Shown: positions 7,601 to 15,586 of the stretch, one piece after another
Position numbering within the stretch: the stretch's first letter is position 1
How the letters are laid out: each line of letters opens with the position of its first letter
NCBI RefSeq assembly: GCF_005771435.1
Contig: NZ_VANI01000014.1
Location: forward strand, 1 to 64,000
Source of the DNA: Microbulbifer harenosus
GTDB lineage: Bacteria; Pseudomonadota; Gammaproteobacteria; Pseudomonadales; Cellvibrionaceae
Direction of reading: 5' to 3'
Length of the DNA stretch: 64,000 nt
Translations under genes and position numbers: made by a program
The notes under the pieces: generated by a model
What the model was told of the DNA's origin: nothing
The model's database searches: none
Seen by the model: only the letters and a program-made list of their open reading frames with translations

Positions 7601-8054
7601 AGGCGATGGCCGGCTGTTCCAGCGGTTCGCCGGGGGCGCCAAGGCCGCTGTCGATGGGCAGCTGGCTGGCGATATTGCGGCACAGGCCGTCGATGGTCTG
7701 GATGCGCAAACGCTGCGGGCTCTGCAGCAGGTGCCATTGGTGCTTTTCGTCGTGGGCGAGCAGGTTGCTGGCCAGCTGCCAGGTGATTTTTGCGTGCGGG
7801 TTTTCCGGTTCGGGATTGTCGCGGGCGTCGAGCAGCGCGTGCAGCAAACGCTCGCGCATTTCACCGGCGGCCTTGCGGGTAAAGGTAATCGCGAGCACTT
7901 CTTCCGGTTGCTGGCAGGCCGCCAGTAGTTTCAGCAGGCGCTGGGTGAGCAGGCCGGTTTTGCCGGAACCGGCGGGGGCGGATACGGCAAAGCTCTGTGT
8001 GATGTCCAGCGCCTGTTCGCGTTCGCTGGCGTCTATGGGTATGTGGGTGGTCAT
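4605..8054 (-). CDS. UvrD-family helicase/RecB-like nuclease (AddA-like)
   Basis: A 1149-residue DNA helicase-nuclease of the double-strand-break repair type. Superfamily 1 motifs are clear: Walker A APAGSGKT (about residue 29), ITFTRKAAGEMRERL (Ia), VDEFQDT (Walker B/II), VGDGMQSCYGFRNA (III), VNFRSSNAVV (IV), HKSKGLEFEHV (V) and LLYVGCTRA (VI). The C-terminus has a PD-(D/E)xK nuclease with IDYKT at about residue 1088 and a following YRRQLDGYRRLF helix. It lies 4 bp after a second nuclease gene, probably co-transcribed. In the family, this pair processes broken ends for RecA. Assigning the AddA role rather than RecB is inference from the partner. Confidence 0.9.
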   Translation of the reverse strand: MTTHIPIDASEREQALDITQSFAVSAPAGSGKTGLLTQRLLKLLAACQQPEEVLAITFTRKAAGEMRERLLHALLDARDNPEPENPHAKITWQLASNLLAHDEKHQWHLLQSPQRLRIQTIDGLCRNIASQLPIDSGLGAPGEPLEQPAIAYQKAIANLLKKLEKEQPDQDLSLLLLHLDNNLPEVTDLLQTLLEKREQWLEPLLSVHREEAEDYFTFVIRELIEDQLGQFQTALGTFAGELLDLADYAGSNLQKEKPDHIISSLAGITELPPCNDQGLPQWLALADLLVTGTGTWRKSVTKTTGFPAADKKSPDPERAKAQKERITALLEALSDNDELLNIIAEVRTLPAGMDESQWQILRAMARVLPLLVAELKLVFQQLGSTDFTEVAQAALVALGDSEAPTDVALKLDVQIRHILVDEFQDTSQLQLELLQKLTAGWEPGDGRSLFIVGDGMQSCYGFRNANVGIFLDARNEGIGELPLTPLNLQVNFRSSNAVVDWVNRTFLKAFPPRDNISRGAVRYLDSVAFRPQQWEGAPVSFYGCVDDEERLKEAEQCVEIIQQLQAKAPENNIAILVRNKKHLQQILPALTRAGIAYQAQDLAPLASKMVVLDLLSLTRALQDPSDRISWLAILRAPWCGLALPDLYAVANHNPGEHGPRDPRVPPILNTLTTLEEIRGISDEGRNRLQKTAALILQSWQQRGRKPLRVWVEGLWLALGGPATVADKRELSNAADFFQLLEKYDGGGSITDWSAFELALQQLFARPAQEARVQVMTIHKSKGLEFEHVLIPGLDKTGGAGGSDQLLRWCTWLNSDVENRFLLAPKSPRSGKDPLYAYVKHDNSERERLEGTRLLYVGCTRAIHSLHLLACVKSSDKKNEDFKAPAAASLLASIWPALSTEADWCHWLSADELVTKTEHTGQSYLLRVAQNWQAPPLPRGEYLARYRMGNNQRGEEEEINLPDLGLVHQRWFRHAGTVAHETFATLTESPERLAAAPEQLIQELRPLWQLRLSQLGLNGSSLEKALEKVEQAVLRTLNCNTGRWLLDASHQQSAAELELHSSGQELRRNIVDRTFVEGDGQGNGTRWIIDYKTAEPAAGETVEAFIETQLEKYRRQLDGYRRLFYQRGERNIRCALYFPLLQQLAELPAE

Positions 8055-8058
8055 GGTG

Positions 8059-10758
8059 TTACTGCCTCTCCGGCCAGCGGTTCAGGGGCCAGAGCGCTTT
8101 CTGGTTTTCATTGTCTGCCGCGCGGTCGAAGATGAGGGCGGCATGGCCGGTTTTGTATTCTTCGGCGAGGCCTTCCAGCGCCTGTTGCCAGTGCTGCGTT
8201 AGCTGGTCCCACTGGATGATTTCGGGGTCTTTGTCTTTTTGGCTATCGGCGACGGTTTTTATCCCGCTGATCGGCTGGCTCAGTTCGCCGCAGCCCTGGT
8301 ATTTGCAGTCGCCATTTTTGATGGCGCCGAAGGCGATGGCTTTGGCCTGGGGTTGGAACAGGGCGTAGAGCGGCAGCTGTGGCTCGCGCACGCGCGGTTG
8401 CAGCCAGTCGGCCACGGAGGTTTGGCCGGTTTTGTAGTCGATCACCAGTTCCTCGCCGTCAGTCAGGGTGTCGGCCCGGTCGAGACGCAGGGTGAAGGTG
8501 AGGTCCTGCAGGGTGACGGTGAGTTCGGATTCCACCTGGGAGACGGTGAATTCGGGGCGCGCCTGTTCCAGTGGCAGCCACTGCTCGAAGATGTCGCGCA
8601 GGCGGATCTGTTCCAGCTGCCAAAAGGCTTCCGGCAGTTCCGGGTGCTTGCGCTTGAGTTTGGCGATGGCAGTGTCGATGGCGGACGTAATCTGCAGGTC
8701 GCGCTGTACGGTGGCCATGGCGGCGAGCTGTTGCGAGCTTTTGCACTGCAGCCAGAAGGCGGCGAGCATTTCGTGGATCAGGTTGCCGCGCTCGGCGGCG
8801 CTGAGACCAAGGGCGGGTTCTGAAAAGGCTTCCGCTCCCAGGCGGTAGCGCAGTTGGGCATTCTGCGGGCACAGGGCCTGGGCTTTGAGCACGCCGGCGC
8901 CGCCTCGCACCTGGGCGCAGTCCTCGGGGCTGAGCGGTGGCAGGGTGGTGTCGGTGATGTGCTCGAGTTCGGGGGCGTCGGTGAGTGTTTGGTACAGGTG
9001 CGAAAGTGCATCGCTGTTCTGTACCTGCGCTTCGCCGTTGCTGTCGAACAGCGCGCTCAACATCTGGCCCACGCCGTCTTCCTCACTGGCATAGCTGACG
9101 ACGATATCATCGCTGGCGTTCAGCAGATCGCGAGTGAGCTGGCGGGCCAGTTCCAGTTCGCGCTCGGCGCTGGCGCGGGGCATTTTCCACTCTTTTTGCC
9201 ACAGCACTGGCAGCATGGGATTCGGGGACGGTGGTGTGGGCCACTGTTGCTGGCCGAAGCCAACCAGGCGGATATGGTCGAAAGCGAGGCCGCCGGCTTC
9301 CAGTACGCCGAGTATCTGCAGGGGGCCATCGCGGGTTTCTGCCTGGAACGGCGTGCGGCTGGCGATCTGGCGCAGCAGCTGCAGTGCTTTGGCCAGCGGC
9401 AGGGCGCCGGTGAATTCACTAAGGCCGGCGAAGTTTTCCAGGGCCTGTTCCCACAGTACCAGCTGCTGGTATTCCTGGCTGTCCGGGTTGCGCTGGCCGG
9501 GCCAGCCGAGTCTGGTCAGCAGTTCGGAAAATCGCTGTGCCCAGATTTCTGCCGGTGCGCGCTGCCAGCGGCGGGCCCAGTCGCCCAGCTGGTTCAGTTG
9601 CGCGGGCAGCGGGCTTTCCGGCGCGAGCTCCTGGGCGAGTTTCTCGGCCCAGTTGCGCAGGATGTTGCCGGGAACTTCCTGTAGTTCGAGTTTTTGCAGG
9701 CGGCGAAATAGGGCGCTGCGCAGGTGTTGTTCCGGCGCGCTGTTGTCGCCCCAGAATGGCGAGAACAAGAGGTTGCGCAGCTGGCTGTAATCGAACTTGT
9801 CCCGCAGCGTTTCCAGCAGCTGCAGGGTAGCCGCGCCCACGGGTGTTTTCGCCAGTGGAGTACCGGCGGAGAAGTTGAATGGCAATGTGTAAGCGGGCTG
9901 TGTGGGATCGAGCCACTGGGGCTCCAGTACGCGGGCAAAAATCTGTTCTACCTGCGGACGGCACTGGCCGAGGTTGTTCACGACGATGCCGATGCTGGTA
10001 TCCGGGTTTTGCTGCAGTTTTTCCGCGGCCCAGCGCGCAGCCTGGGTGAGTTCGTCTTCCAGGTTGTGGCAGCGGGCTATCTGTAGCGCGCTTCGCGTTT
10101 TTTCCGGGATAGTAAAGGATTCAATCCGTTGCGCGGCGCAGGAAAAAATATGCTCGGTCAGCGGGGAATTCTGTACGAAGCCGGCGAGTGCGAGCTGTGG
10201 CAGCTTTTCCAGTACGCCTTCGCCAAACGCGCGCGCGATCAGCAGGTCTCGCTGGTCCTGGGTGATGGCGTTGTGCGCGCGCAGTTGCTGGTGGAATTTC
10301 GGTAGTACGGCGAACAGTGGATAGTCCGCCGGCTGCAGGCCGGTTTTTTCCCAGTGGCGGGCGAGGGCGGAGTCGGCCTGGTCCAGGTTGTCCAGCAATC
10401 GCCATTGGATCAGCTGTGCCAGCGCGGTGTCGCAGTTGGCAGCGAGCTGTTGTGTGTTGATCAGCCCCTTGTCCAGGCTGTCTTCCACGCAGCCTTGCCA
10501 CAGAAGTTGCCGCTGTTCCCGGTTCAGAACCCGGCACATGGCGGGCTGCCACTGGCGCTGCTGCAACTGGAACCACAGCTTGTCGAGCCAGCCCTGCAAC
10601 GATTCCACCGCGGGCGGTGCCCAGTTCTTGTTGGCCTGTTGCCAGGTGCCGTACACCTGCTGGCAGCGATTGCGCAAGCGGTTGGTTGGTGTGAGCAGCA
10701 GGCCGCCCTCGGGCAACTGGTCGAGGATCTGCTTGAACGGAAATGCGGGTTGCAGCAT
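8059..10758 (-). CDS. PD-(D/E)xK nuclease family DNA repair protein (AddB-like)
   Basis: An 899-residue protein of the family often labelled probable DNA repair protein, found beside a UvrD-like helicase. The N-terminal two thirds keep a helicase-like layout without a working Walker A (LLTPTNRLRNR near residue 20), as in AddB. The C-terminus carries the nuclease: LIHEMLAAFW (about 665), FTLRLDRADTL, then IDYKTGQT (about 771) and QLPLYALF. It is the upstream gene of a two-gene unit; only 4 bp separate its stop from the helicase start. Together they likely form a heterodimeric exonuclease/helicase for recombinational repair. The 95-bp gap to murI upstream may hold the promoter. Confidence 0.85.
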   Translation of the reverse strand: MLQPAFPFKQILDQLPEGGLLLTPTNRLRNRCQQVYGTWQQANKNWAPPAVESLQGWLDKLWFQLQQRQWQPAMCRVLNREQRQLLWQGCVEDSLDKGLINTQQLAANCDTALAQLIQWRLLDNLDQADSALARHWEKTGLQPADYPLFAVLPKFHQQLRAHNAITQDQRDLLIARAFGEGVLEKLPQLALAGFVQNSPLTEHIFSCAAQRIESFTIPEKTRSALQIARCHNLEDELTQAARWAAEKLQQNPDTSIGIVVNNLGQCRPQVEQIFARVLEPQWLDPTQPAYTLPFNFSAGTPLAKTPVGAATLQLLETLRDKFDYSQLRNLLFSPFWGDNSAPEQHLRSALFRRLQKLELQEVPGNILRNWAEKLAQELAPESPLPAQLNQLGDWARRWQRAPAEIWAQRFSELLTRLGWPGQRNPDSQEYQQLVLWEQALENFAGLSEFTGALPLAKALQLLRQIASRTPFQAETRDGPLQILGVLEAGGLAFDHIRLVGFGQQQWPTPPSPNPMLPVLWQKEWKMPRASAERELELARQLTRDLLNASDDIVVSYASEEDGVGQMLSALFDSNGEAQVQNSDALSHLYQTLTDAPELEHITDTTLPPLSPEDCAQVRGGAGVLKAQALCPQNAQLRYRLGAEAFSEPALGLSAAERGNLIHEMLAAFWLQCKSSQQLAAMATVQRDLQITSAIDTAIAKLKRKHPELPEAFWQLEQIRLRDIFEQWLPLEQARPEFTVSQVESELTVTLQDLTFTLRLDRADTLTDGEELVIDYKTGQTSVADWLQPRVREPQLPLYALFQPQAKAIAFGAIKNGDCKYQGCGELSQPISGIKTVADSQKDKDPEIIQWDQLTQHWQQALEGLAEEYKTGHAALIFDRAADNENQKALWPLNRWPERQ

Positions 10759-10853
10759 GGGGTCTGTGGCGTTGTGGTTTTAATTATCGACAAGATACAG
10801 GCGCTGCCCGGCTGTGTGGGCGGCGCCGCAAGGCGGGTTACAGTCTAACCGGC

Positions 10854-11690
10854 TCAGGCTTTGATTGGGATGCCGGCGCCGAGGTAACTGGGGGAAAACT
10901 CGGCAAAGGCGCGCTCAATCTGCTCGCGGTTGTCATCGCTGCTGGTGAGCAGTTGGCTGATGCCCGGCGTTTGCGGGAGCTCCAGTTTCAGTTCATCGAG
11001 CAGCCAGCGCACGCGGCGGGCGATGGCGTCACCGGAATCGAGCCAGTTCACCGGTCGCGGGGCGGCCTTGGCGAGCTCTTCTTTCAGCAGGGGGAAGTGG
11101 GTACAGGCGAGCACTGCGGTATCCACCAGATTACCATTGGGGACGGAGAATATCCGCTCAATCACCGGGATCAGGTCTGTGCTGGTGACGGCTTCCCCGC
11201 GCAACTTGGCCTCTGCGAGACTAACCAGTTCCGGCGCCGGTACGTTGATAACGTGTGCACCGTTGGCGAACTGCTCAATCAGCTCGCGGGTGTAGCGGCG
11301 GTTTACGGTGCCCTCGGTGGCAATCAGCGCGATGGTGCCGGTGGCGCTGGCGGCGGCGGCGGGTTTGATGGCTGGCACCACGCCCACCACCGGCTGGCTG
11401 AGGGCTTCCCGCAGTGGCGGCAGGGCGAGGGTACTGGCGGTGTTGCAGCCCACCACAAGAATGTCGGCGCCGCACGCGGCCATCATGCCGGAGGCTGTGT
11501 CGACGATGCGCGGGCGCAGCTCCTCTTCGGTCTTGGTGCCATAGGGATAGAAACCGTTGTCGATGCCGAAATGCAGGGTGAGACCGGGAATCTGGCGGCG
11601 CACCTCGCGGGCGATGCTGATAGCGCCCACTCCGGAATCGAATATCAATGCACTGGGGGCCTTGTTAGAATGGCCGCTTCCTGTTGGCAT
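10854..11690 (-). CDS. murI: Glutamate racemase
   Basis: Converts L-glutamate to D-glutamate for peptidoglycan, without a cofactor. The 278-residue protein shows the expected two half-sites: FDSGVG (about residue 17) and GCNTAST with the first catalytic Cys (about 82), then LACTHFPLL with the second (about 192). YPYGTK also matches the family. It is divergent from rmuC, sharing a 125-bp control region. Several bases of the N-terminus (PTGSGHSNK) are variable in the family, but no better start is seen. Confidence 0.95.
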   Translation of the reverse strand: MPTGSGHSNKAPSALIFDSGVGAISIAREVRRQIPGLTLHFGIDNGFYPYGTKTEEELRPRIVDTASGMMAACGADILVVGCNTASTLALPPLREALSQPVVGVVPAIKPAAAASATGTIALIATEGTVNRRYTRELIEQFANGAHVINVPAPELVSLAEAKLRGEAVTSTDLIPVIERIFSVPNGNLVDTAVLACTHFPLLKEELAKAAPRPVNWLDSGDAIARRVRWLLDELKLELPQTPGISQLLTSSDDNREQIERAFAEFSPSYLGAGIPIKA

Positions 11691-11757
11691 GTAAAAACCT
11701 GTCTCCCGTAACGGTTTGTTGCGGGGCCAAGGATAACTCAGCCCGCGATTTGTAATA

Positions 11758-11795
11758 AGAGATCACTAAAAGTCGTAAGATTTTTGGTGGTCTCT
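11758..11795 (+). other. Stem-loop in the rmuC leader
   Basis: AGAGATCACTAAAA (11758-11771) can pair with TTTTGGTGGTCTCT (11782-11795) over 14 positions, two as G-U pairs, with a 10-base loop. It lies 20 bases before the rmuC start. No T-run follows in the + direction except a weak TTTTT at 11811, so its role is open. Confidence 0.4.
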
Positions 11796-11815
11796 GTAAG
11801 TTTAAGTGAATTTTT

Positions 11816-13240
11816 ATGACCTGGTTTCCCTTGGAATTATCCCTTGAACAGGCCGTGTTGGCCGCTGTCGCCGTACTGATCCTGGTGGTACTGGCAGGGT
11901 GGGCGGGCCGGGCGCGTCTGGTTGCCAGGGTCCGGTCACTGGAGGCGGAGCGCCAGGTCAGCGCGTCGCAGCTGGCGAGTGCGCTGGAGCGCGAGGCCCG
12001 GCAGGATACTGAAATCCAGCAGCTGCGGGAGGAACTCTCTTCCAAATCCCAGCAGCTGGCGCGATACCAGGTTCTGGTGGAGAAGGGCGAGGCGGCGCTG
12101 GCAGAGCAGAAGCAGCAGCTGGAACAGACCCGCGCAGCCATGACTCAGCAGTTCGAAAACCTCGCCAACCGTATTTTTGAAGAAAAGCAACAGGCGTTTG
12201 TGCGCCGCAGCGAAGACAGCCTGCGCAAGAGCCTCGACCCGCTGGAGCGCCAGCTGGGCGACTTCCGCAAGCGTGTGGAGCACGTCTACGACCGCGAGAA
12301 TGCCGAGCGCAACAGCCTGCTCGGTCAAATCAAGGCGCTGCGCGAGCAGACTCAGCGCATCAGCGACGAGGCCCTGAACCTTACCTCCGCGCTCAAGGGC
12401 GACCGTAAGATCCAGGGCAACTGGGGCGAGGTGGTGCTGGAGCGGCTGCTGGAGGAATCCGGACTGCAGAAAGGCCGCGAGTACGAGACCCAGGTGACCT
12501 TTACCAGCGACGGCCGCCGTCGCCAGCCCGACGTGATTGTGCGCCTGCCGGAGCACAAGGACCTGATCATCGACTCCAAAGTCTCCCTGGTGGACTACGA
12601 GCGCTACGCCTCCGCCGAGACCGACGAGGAGCGCAGCCAGGCGCTGAAACAGCATGTAAATTCCCTGCGCGCGCACATCACCGGTCTGAACAAGAAAGCC
12701 TATGAGCAGCTGGAAGGTGTGCGCACCCTGGATTTCGTATTCATTTTCGTGCCCATCGAGGCCGCTTACATGCTGGCGATGCAGGCGGACCCGGAGTTGT
12801 TCCGCTTTGCCTATGAGCGCCAGATCGTGTTGGTGAGCCCCACCAGCCTGATGGCGACATTGCGTACGGTGGAAAATATCTGGCGCTACGAAAAACAGAA
12901 CAAAAATGCGGAAAAAATCGCCGCGGAGGCGGGCAAGCTGCACGACCAGTTCGCGCTGGTGCTTGAATCCCTGGATGCACTGGGCAGCCGTATCCGCCAG
13001 GCGGATGAGGCCTATCAGGAAACCTACAAGCGTCTGGCCACCGGCCGCGGCAATGCGGTGAAACGGATCGACAGCCTGCGCAAGCTGGGGGCGAAAACCC
13101 GCAAGCAAATCGCCGCGGACCTGCGGGAAAAAGCGGAGGATGAGCACCGGTTGCCGGCTTTGGCGTACGACGCCGACGACGAGCTGCTGGATGAAGAGTT
13201 GTCGGAAGAAGAACGTACCGAAGAGAGCGAAGCGGAATAA
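11816..13240 (+). CDS. rmuC: DNA recombination protein RmuC
   Basis: A 474-residue RmuC-family protein, linked to limiting inversion at short inverted repeats; it contains a nuclease-like core. Residues 5-30 form a membrane anchor, 35-180 a long coiled coil rich in Glu, Gln and Arg, and about 195-400 the conserved domain with QGNWGEVVLERLLEESGL, PDVIVRLPEHKDLIIDSKVSL and VFIFVPIEAAYM. The C-terminal tail is acidic. The ATG follows a short leader with a hairpin. It is followed after 3 bp by a transporter gene, suggesting a three-gene unit ending at 14649. Confidence 0.95.
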   Translation: MTWFPLELSLEQAVLAAVAVLILVVLAGWAGRARLVARVRSLEAERQVSASQLASALEREARQDTEIQQLREELSSKSQQLARYQVLVEKGEAALAEQKQQLEQTRAAMTQQFENLANRIFEEKQQAFVRRSEDSLRKSLDPLERQLGDFRKRVEHVYDRENAERNSLLGQIKALREQTQRISDEALNLTSALKGDRKIQGNWGEVVLERLLEESGLQKGREYETQVTFTSDGRRRQPDVIVRLPEHKDLIIDSKVSLVDYERYASAETDEERSQALKQHVNSLRAHITGLNKKAYEQLEGVRTLDFVFIFVPIEAAYMLAMQADPELFRFAYERQIVLVSPTSLMATLRTVENIWRYEKQNKNAEKIAAEAGKLHDQFALVLESLDALGSRIRQADEAYQETYKRLATGRGNAVKRIDSLRKLGAKTRKQIAADLREKAEDEHRLPALAYDADDELLDEELSEEERTEESEAE

Positions 13241-13243
13241 ATC

Positions 13244-14188
13244 TTGAACGCCGTACTGGACACCTTTACGTTTGCGCTCTCGGTTACTGCGCCGATTTTC
13301 CTGACCCTGCTGGTGGGGTATGGGCTCGCGCGGGTGGGCCTGCTGAGCGAGAGTTTCGTCGACGACGCCTCGAAACTGGTGTTTCTGGTCACACTGCCGG
13401 CGCTGCTGTTTTTCAATATATTTGGCTCCGACGCCCACCTCGGCGACGAATGGCCGCTGTTGGCCGCGGGCCTTATCGGTACCGTACTTACCGTACCACT
13501 GGCATGGCTGGCGGCGCGCCCGTTTGCGTTTGGCGATCGCAGTGCGTTTATCCAGGGAGCATTTCGCGGCAATCTCGGCATTATTGGTCTCGCCTGGGCG
13601 GCGAATGCCTATGGACCCCACGGCCTGGCGCAAGCGGCGCTGCTGATGGCGGTGATCACCATTTTCTACAACATCGCCGCGGTGGCGCTGTTTGCGGTTT
13701 ACAGTCAGAAGGCGAAATTCAGCTGGGTCAAACTCGGCAAGGATATCAGCCGTAATCCGCTGATTCTCGCCATTGTGGCAGCGCTCATTGCCAAGGCGGT
13801 GGGGCTGAAGTTGCCGGCAATGATCGTGCAGACCGGAGATTATCTGGCGTCGGTGACGCTGCCTCTGGCCCTGCTTTGCATCGGCGCTAGCCTCGATCTG
13901 AGTATGCTGAAGCGCAGCTCCTTCGGTGCGTTTGCGGCGAGCGGTTTTAAATTGTTGATCGTGCCGCTGGTACTGCTCGCATTTGGCTGGTTGTTTGGAC
14001 TGGATGAGCAGCCGATGGCGATTCTGTTTCTGCTGGCCGCAGCACCGACGGCCTCGGCGTCGTTCATCATGGCGCGCGCGTTGGGCGGTAACAGCCAGCT
14101 CGCGGCCAATATCATTGCGATCAGCACCCTGTTTTCCATTGTTACTGCCAGCCTGGGGCTGGCGCTGTTGAAGGTGTCTCTCTCATGA
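13244..14188 (+). CDS. AEC-family (auxin efflux carrier type) permease
   Basis: A 314-residue inner-membrane protein with about ten hydrophobic segments in two five-helix halves, the pattern of the AEC/bile-acid transporter superfamily. GYGLARVGLLSE near the N-terminus and PTASASFIMARALGG in the second half are typical. Bacterial members export or import small organic acids such as malate or malonate; the substrate cannot be read here. The start is TTG, 3 bp after the rmuC stop, and the stop overlaps the next ATG (ATGA), so translation is likely coupled. Confidence 0.85.
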   Translation: MNAVLDTFTFALSVTAPIFLTLLVGYGLARVGLLSESFVDDASKLVFLVTLPALLFFNIFGSDAHLGDEWPLLAAGLIGTVLTVPLAWLAARPFAFGDRSAFIQGAFRGNLGIIGLAWAANAYGPHGLAQAALLMAVITIFYNIAAVALFAVYSQKAKFSWVKLGKDISRNPLILAIVAALIAKAVGLKLPAMIVQTGDYLASVTLPLALLCIGASLDLSMLKRSSFGAFAASGFKLLIVPLVLLAFGWLFGLDEQPMAILFLLAAAPTASASFIMARALGGNSQLAANIIAISTLFSIVTASLGLALLKVSLS

Positions 14189-14649
14189 CCGAAGTACCGG
14201 TTTGGATTCTGGTAATTGCCGGACTGATTATTTTTACCCTGTCTGCCATCGCGACCTACTACTGTTTGGAACTGCGCAAGGCGCGCAAGCGGCAGGCGCA
14301 GCAGTTGGCGGAACTTGAAGCGGCGGCGGATGCGCAGCGGGATCGGGTAAATACGAGTATTCAGATTATTGCCAAGACACTGCTGGACGAGGGCGTGGGC
14401 CTTACCGAGGCTTCGCTGCGGATTCGCGTGTTGCTGGATTCACTGCAGGTGGACGAGCCAGTGAAAAAGGAATTTGTGGCGTTTTACAAAGTTGCGGACC
14501 AGACCAGCCATATTCCGATTCTGCAGGACTGGAAAAAGCTTTCGCGCAAGGAGCAGTTTGCATTCGAGAAGGAAATGGCGCGGGTGGAAGACGAGTACCG
14601 CGATTTCGCGCTGGACGCAGCCAAGCGGATCCTTGGGCGCAAATTCTGA
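14185..14649 (+). CDS. DUF2489 membrane protein
   Basis: A 154-residue protein with one N-terminal membrane helix (residues 5-27) and a charged cytoplasmic part rich in Glu and Lys. The block from DEGVGLTEASLRIRVLLD to HIPILQDWKKLSRKEQ matches the DUF2489 family of gammaproteobacteria, whose function is unknown. The ATG overlaps the stop of the AEC permease by 4 bases (ATGA), so it belongs to the rmuC unit. No catalytic motif is seen. Confidence 0.8.
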   Translation: MTEVPVWILVIAGLIIFTLSAIATYYCLELRKARKRQAQQLAELEAAADAQRDRVNTSIQIIAKTLLDEGVGLTEASLRIRVLLDSLQVDEPVKKEFVAFYKVADQTSHIPILQDWKKLSRKEQFAFEKEMARVEDEYRDFALDAAKRILGRKF

Positions 14650-14696
14650 GCTATAGCGGTGGTATGCCGCTGGTCTATGAACAACCGGTTAGTGAC

Positions 14697-15563
14697 TTAG
14701 AACCAGAACCGAACACCTGCAACAGCAAATGTCATTTCTCGGTCGCCGCCATCTTCCTCAATCAGGTCAGCGGTATCGCCAAATTTGCGTTCCCAGGATA
14801 CGCCGATATAAGGCGCGAACTTGGGGGTAATCATGTATCGCAGGCGCAGCCCCAGTTCGATACCGGTAAAGCCGTCGCCGATGTTGTAAGCGGGAATATC
14901 CGAAAAGGAAAAATCGGTTTCCAGTCGAGGCTCCAGCTCAAGGCGCTGGGTAAAGTGAAAGCTGCGCTCGATTTCCAGCCGCCAGGACCCATCGCCATCC
15001 TCACTGACATAGCCGGTCAGGTCGGTTTCAAAGCCGTAAGGTGTCATGCCCTGAAATCCGGCGGCGAGGAAGGACCGGCTCTGCCCGGGATTGAAGTCGT
15101 GCCGTGCGCCGAGCTGTAGGTCCCAGTAGGGGCGCACGGCGTGGTTCCAGAAAACTTCCAACCGAGCAGATTCCGTCTTTCCTCCCACTTCCCGCTCACC
15201 TTCCGATTCCAGGTAGAGCTTGTTATGGTCGCCACCATACCAGGCGTCAATTTCCCATAAGGTATTTTCGTTATCGCCGTCGCGACGATACTCAAGGCGC
15301 TTGCCCAATACCTGAAAAAATTTGTGGTTGTCGTGGATGGGAATGACCCCAAAATTTTGCTGGGGCCGATCCAGTGTATCCTCGGCATATTTCCTGATCT
15401 GTTTTCCCGGCGGTGGTGGCAGCGGCGGACTGCGGTAACCCTCGGGCTTTGGCTCTGTGCCGTTGTCGCTGGCCTGAATTGGCACAGTGTGCGGTGGCGG
15501 CTCCTGGGCCAACAGGAGTGGTGATAGCAGGAGCAGGGGCACGCCGATAGTGAATGTTTTCAT
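14697..15563 (-). CDS. copB: Copper resistance protein CopB, outer membrane
   Basis: A 288-residue outer-membrane protein of the CopB/PcoB family, thought to act with CopA in periplasmic copper handling. It has a signal peptide (residues 1-19, ending at LLAQ), a proline-rich linker, and a beta-barrel domain from about residue 70 with alternating strands (LEVFWNHAVRPYWDLQLGARHD, LELGLRLRYMITPKFAPYIGVSWER) and a C-terminal aromatic residue (WF). Unlike many CopB proteins it has almost no Met/His-rich N-terminal repeats. It follows copA by 23 bp and is surely in its operon. No copC, copD or CopRS genes are visible. Confidence 0.9.
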   Translation of the reverse strand: MKTFTIGVPLLLLSPLLLAQEPPPHTVPIQASDNGTEPKPEGYRSPPLPPPPGKQIRKYAEDTLDRPQQNFGVIPIHDNHKFFQVLGKRLEYRRDGDNENTLWEIDAWYGGDHNKLYLESEGEREVGGKTESARLEVFWNHAVRPYWDLQLGARHDFNPGQSRSFLAAGFQGMTPYGFETDLTGYVSEDGDGSWRLEIERSFHFTQRLELEPRLETDFSFSDIPAYNIGDGFTGIELGLRLRYMITPKFAPYIGVSWERKFGDTADLIEEDGGDREMTFAVAGVRFWF

Positions 15564-15586
15564 GGCGGTGTAATTCTTTGTGAGAG

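Noticed and set aside
11936..13633. 565-codon - strand open frame opposite rmuC
   Set aside because: RmuC is intact on the + strand; the reverse frame is Gln/Leu/His-rich shadow sequence and crosses into the AEC gene.
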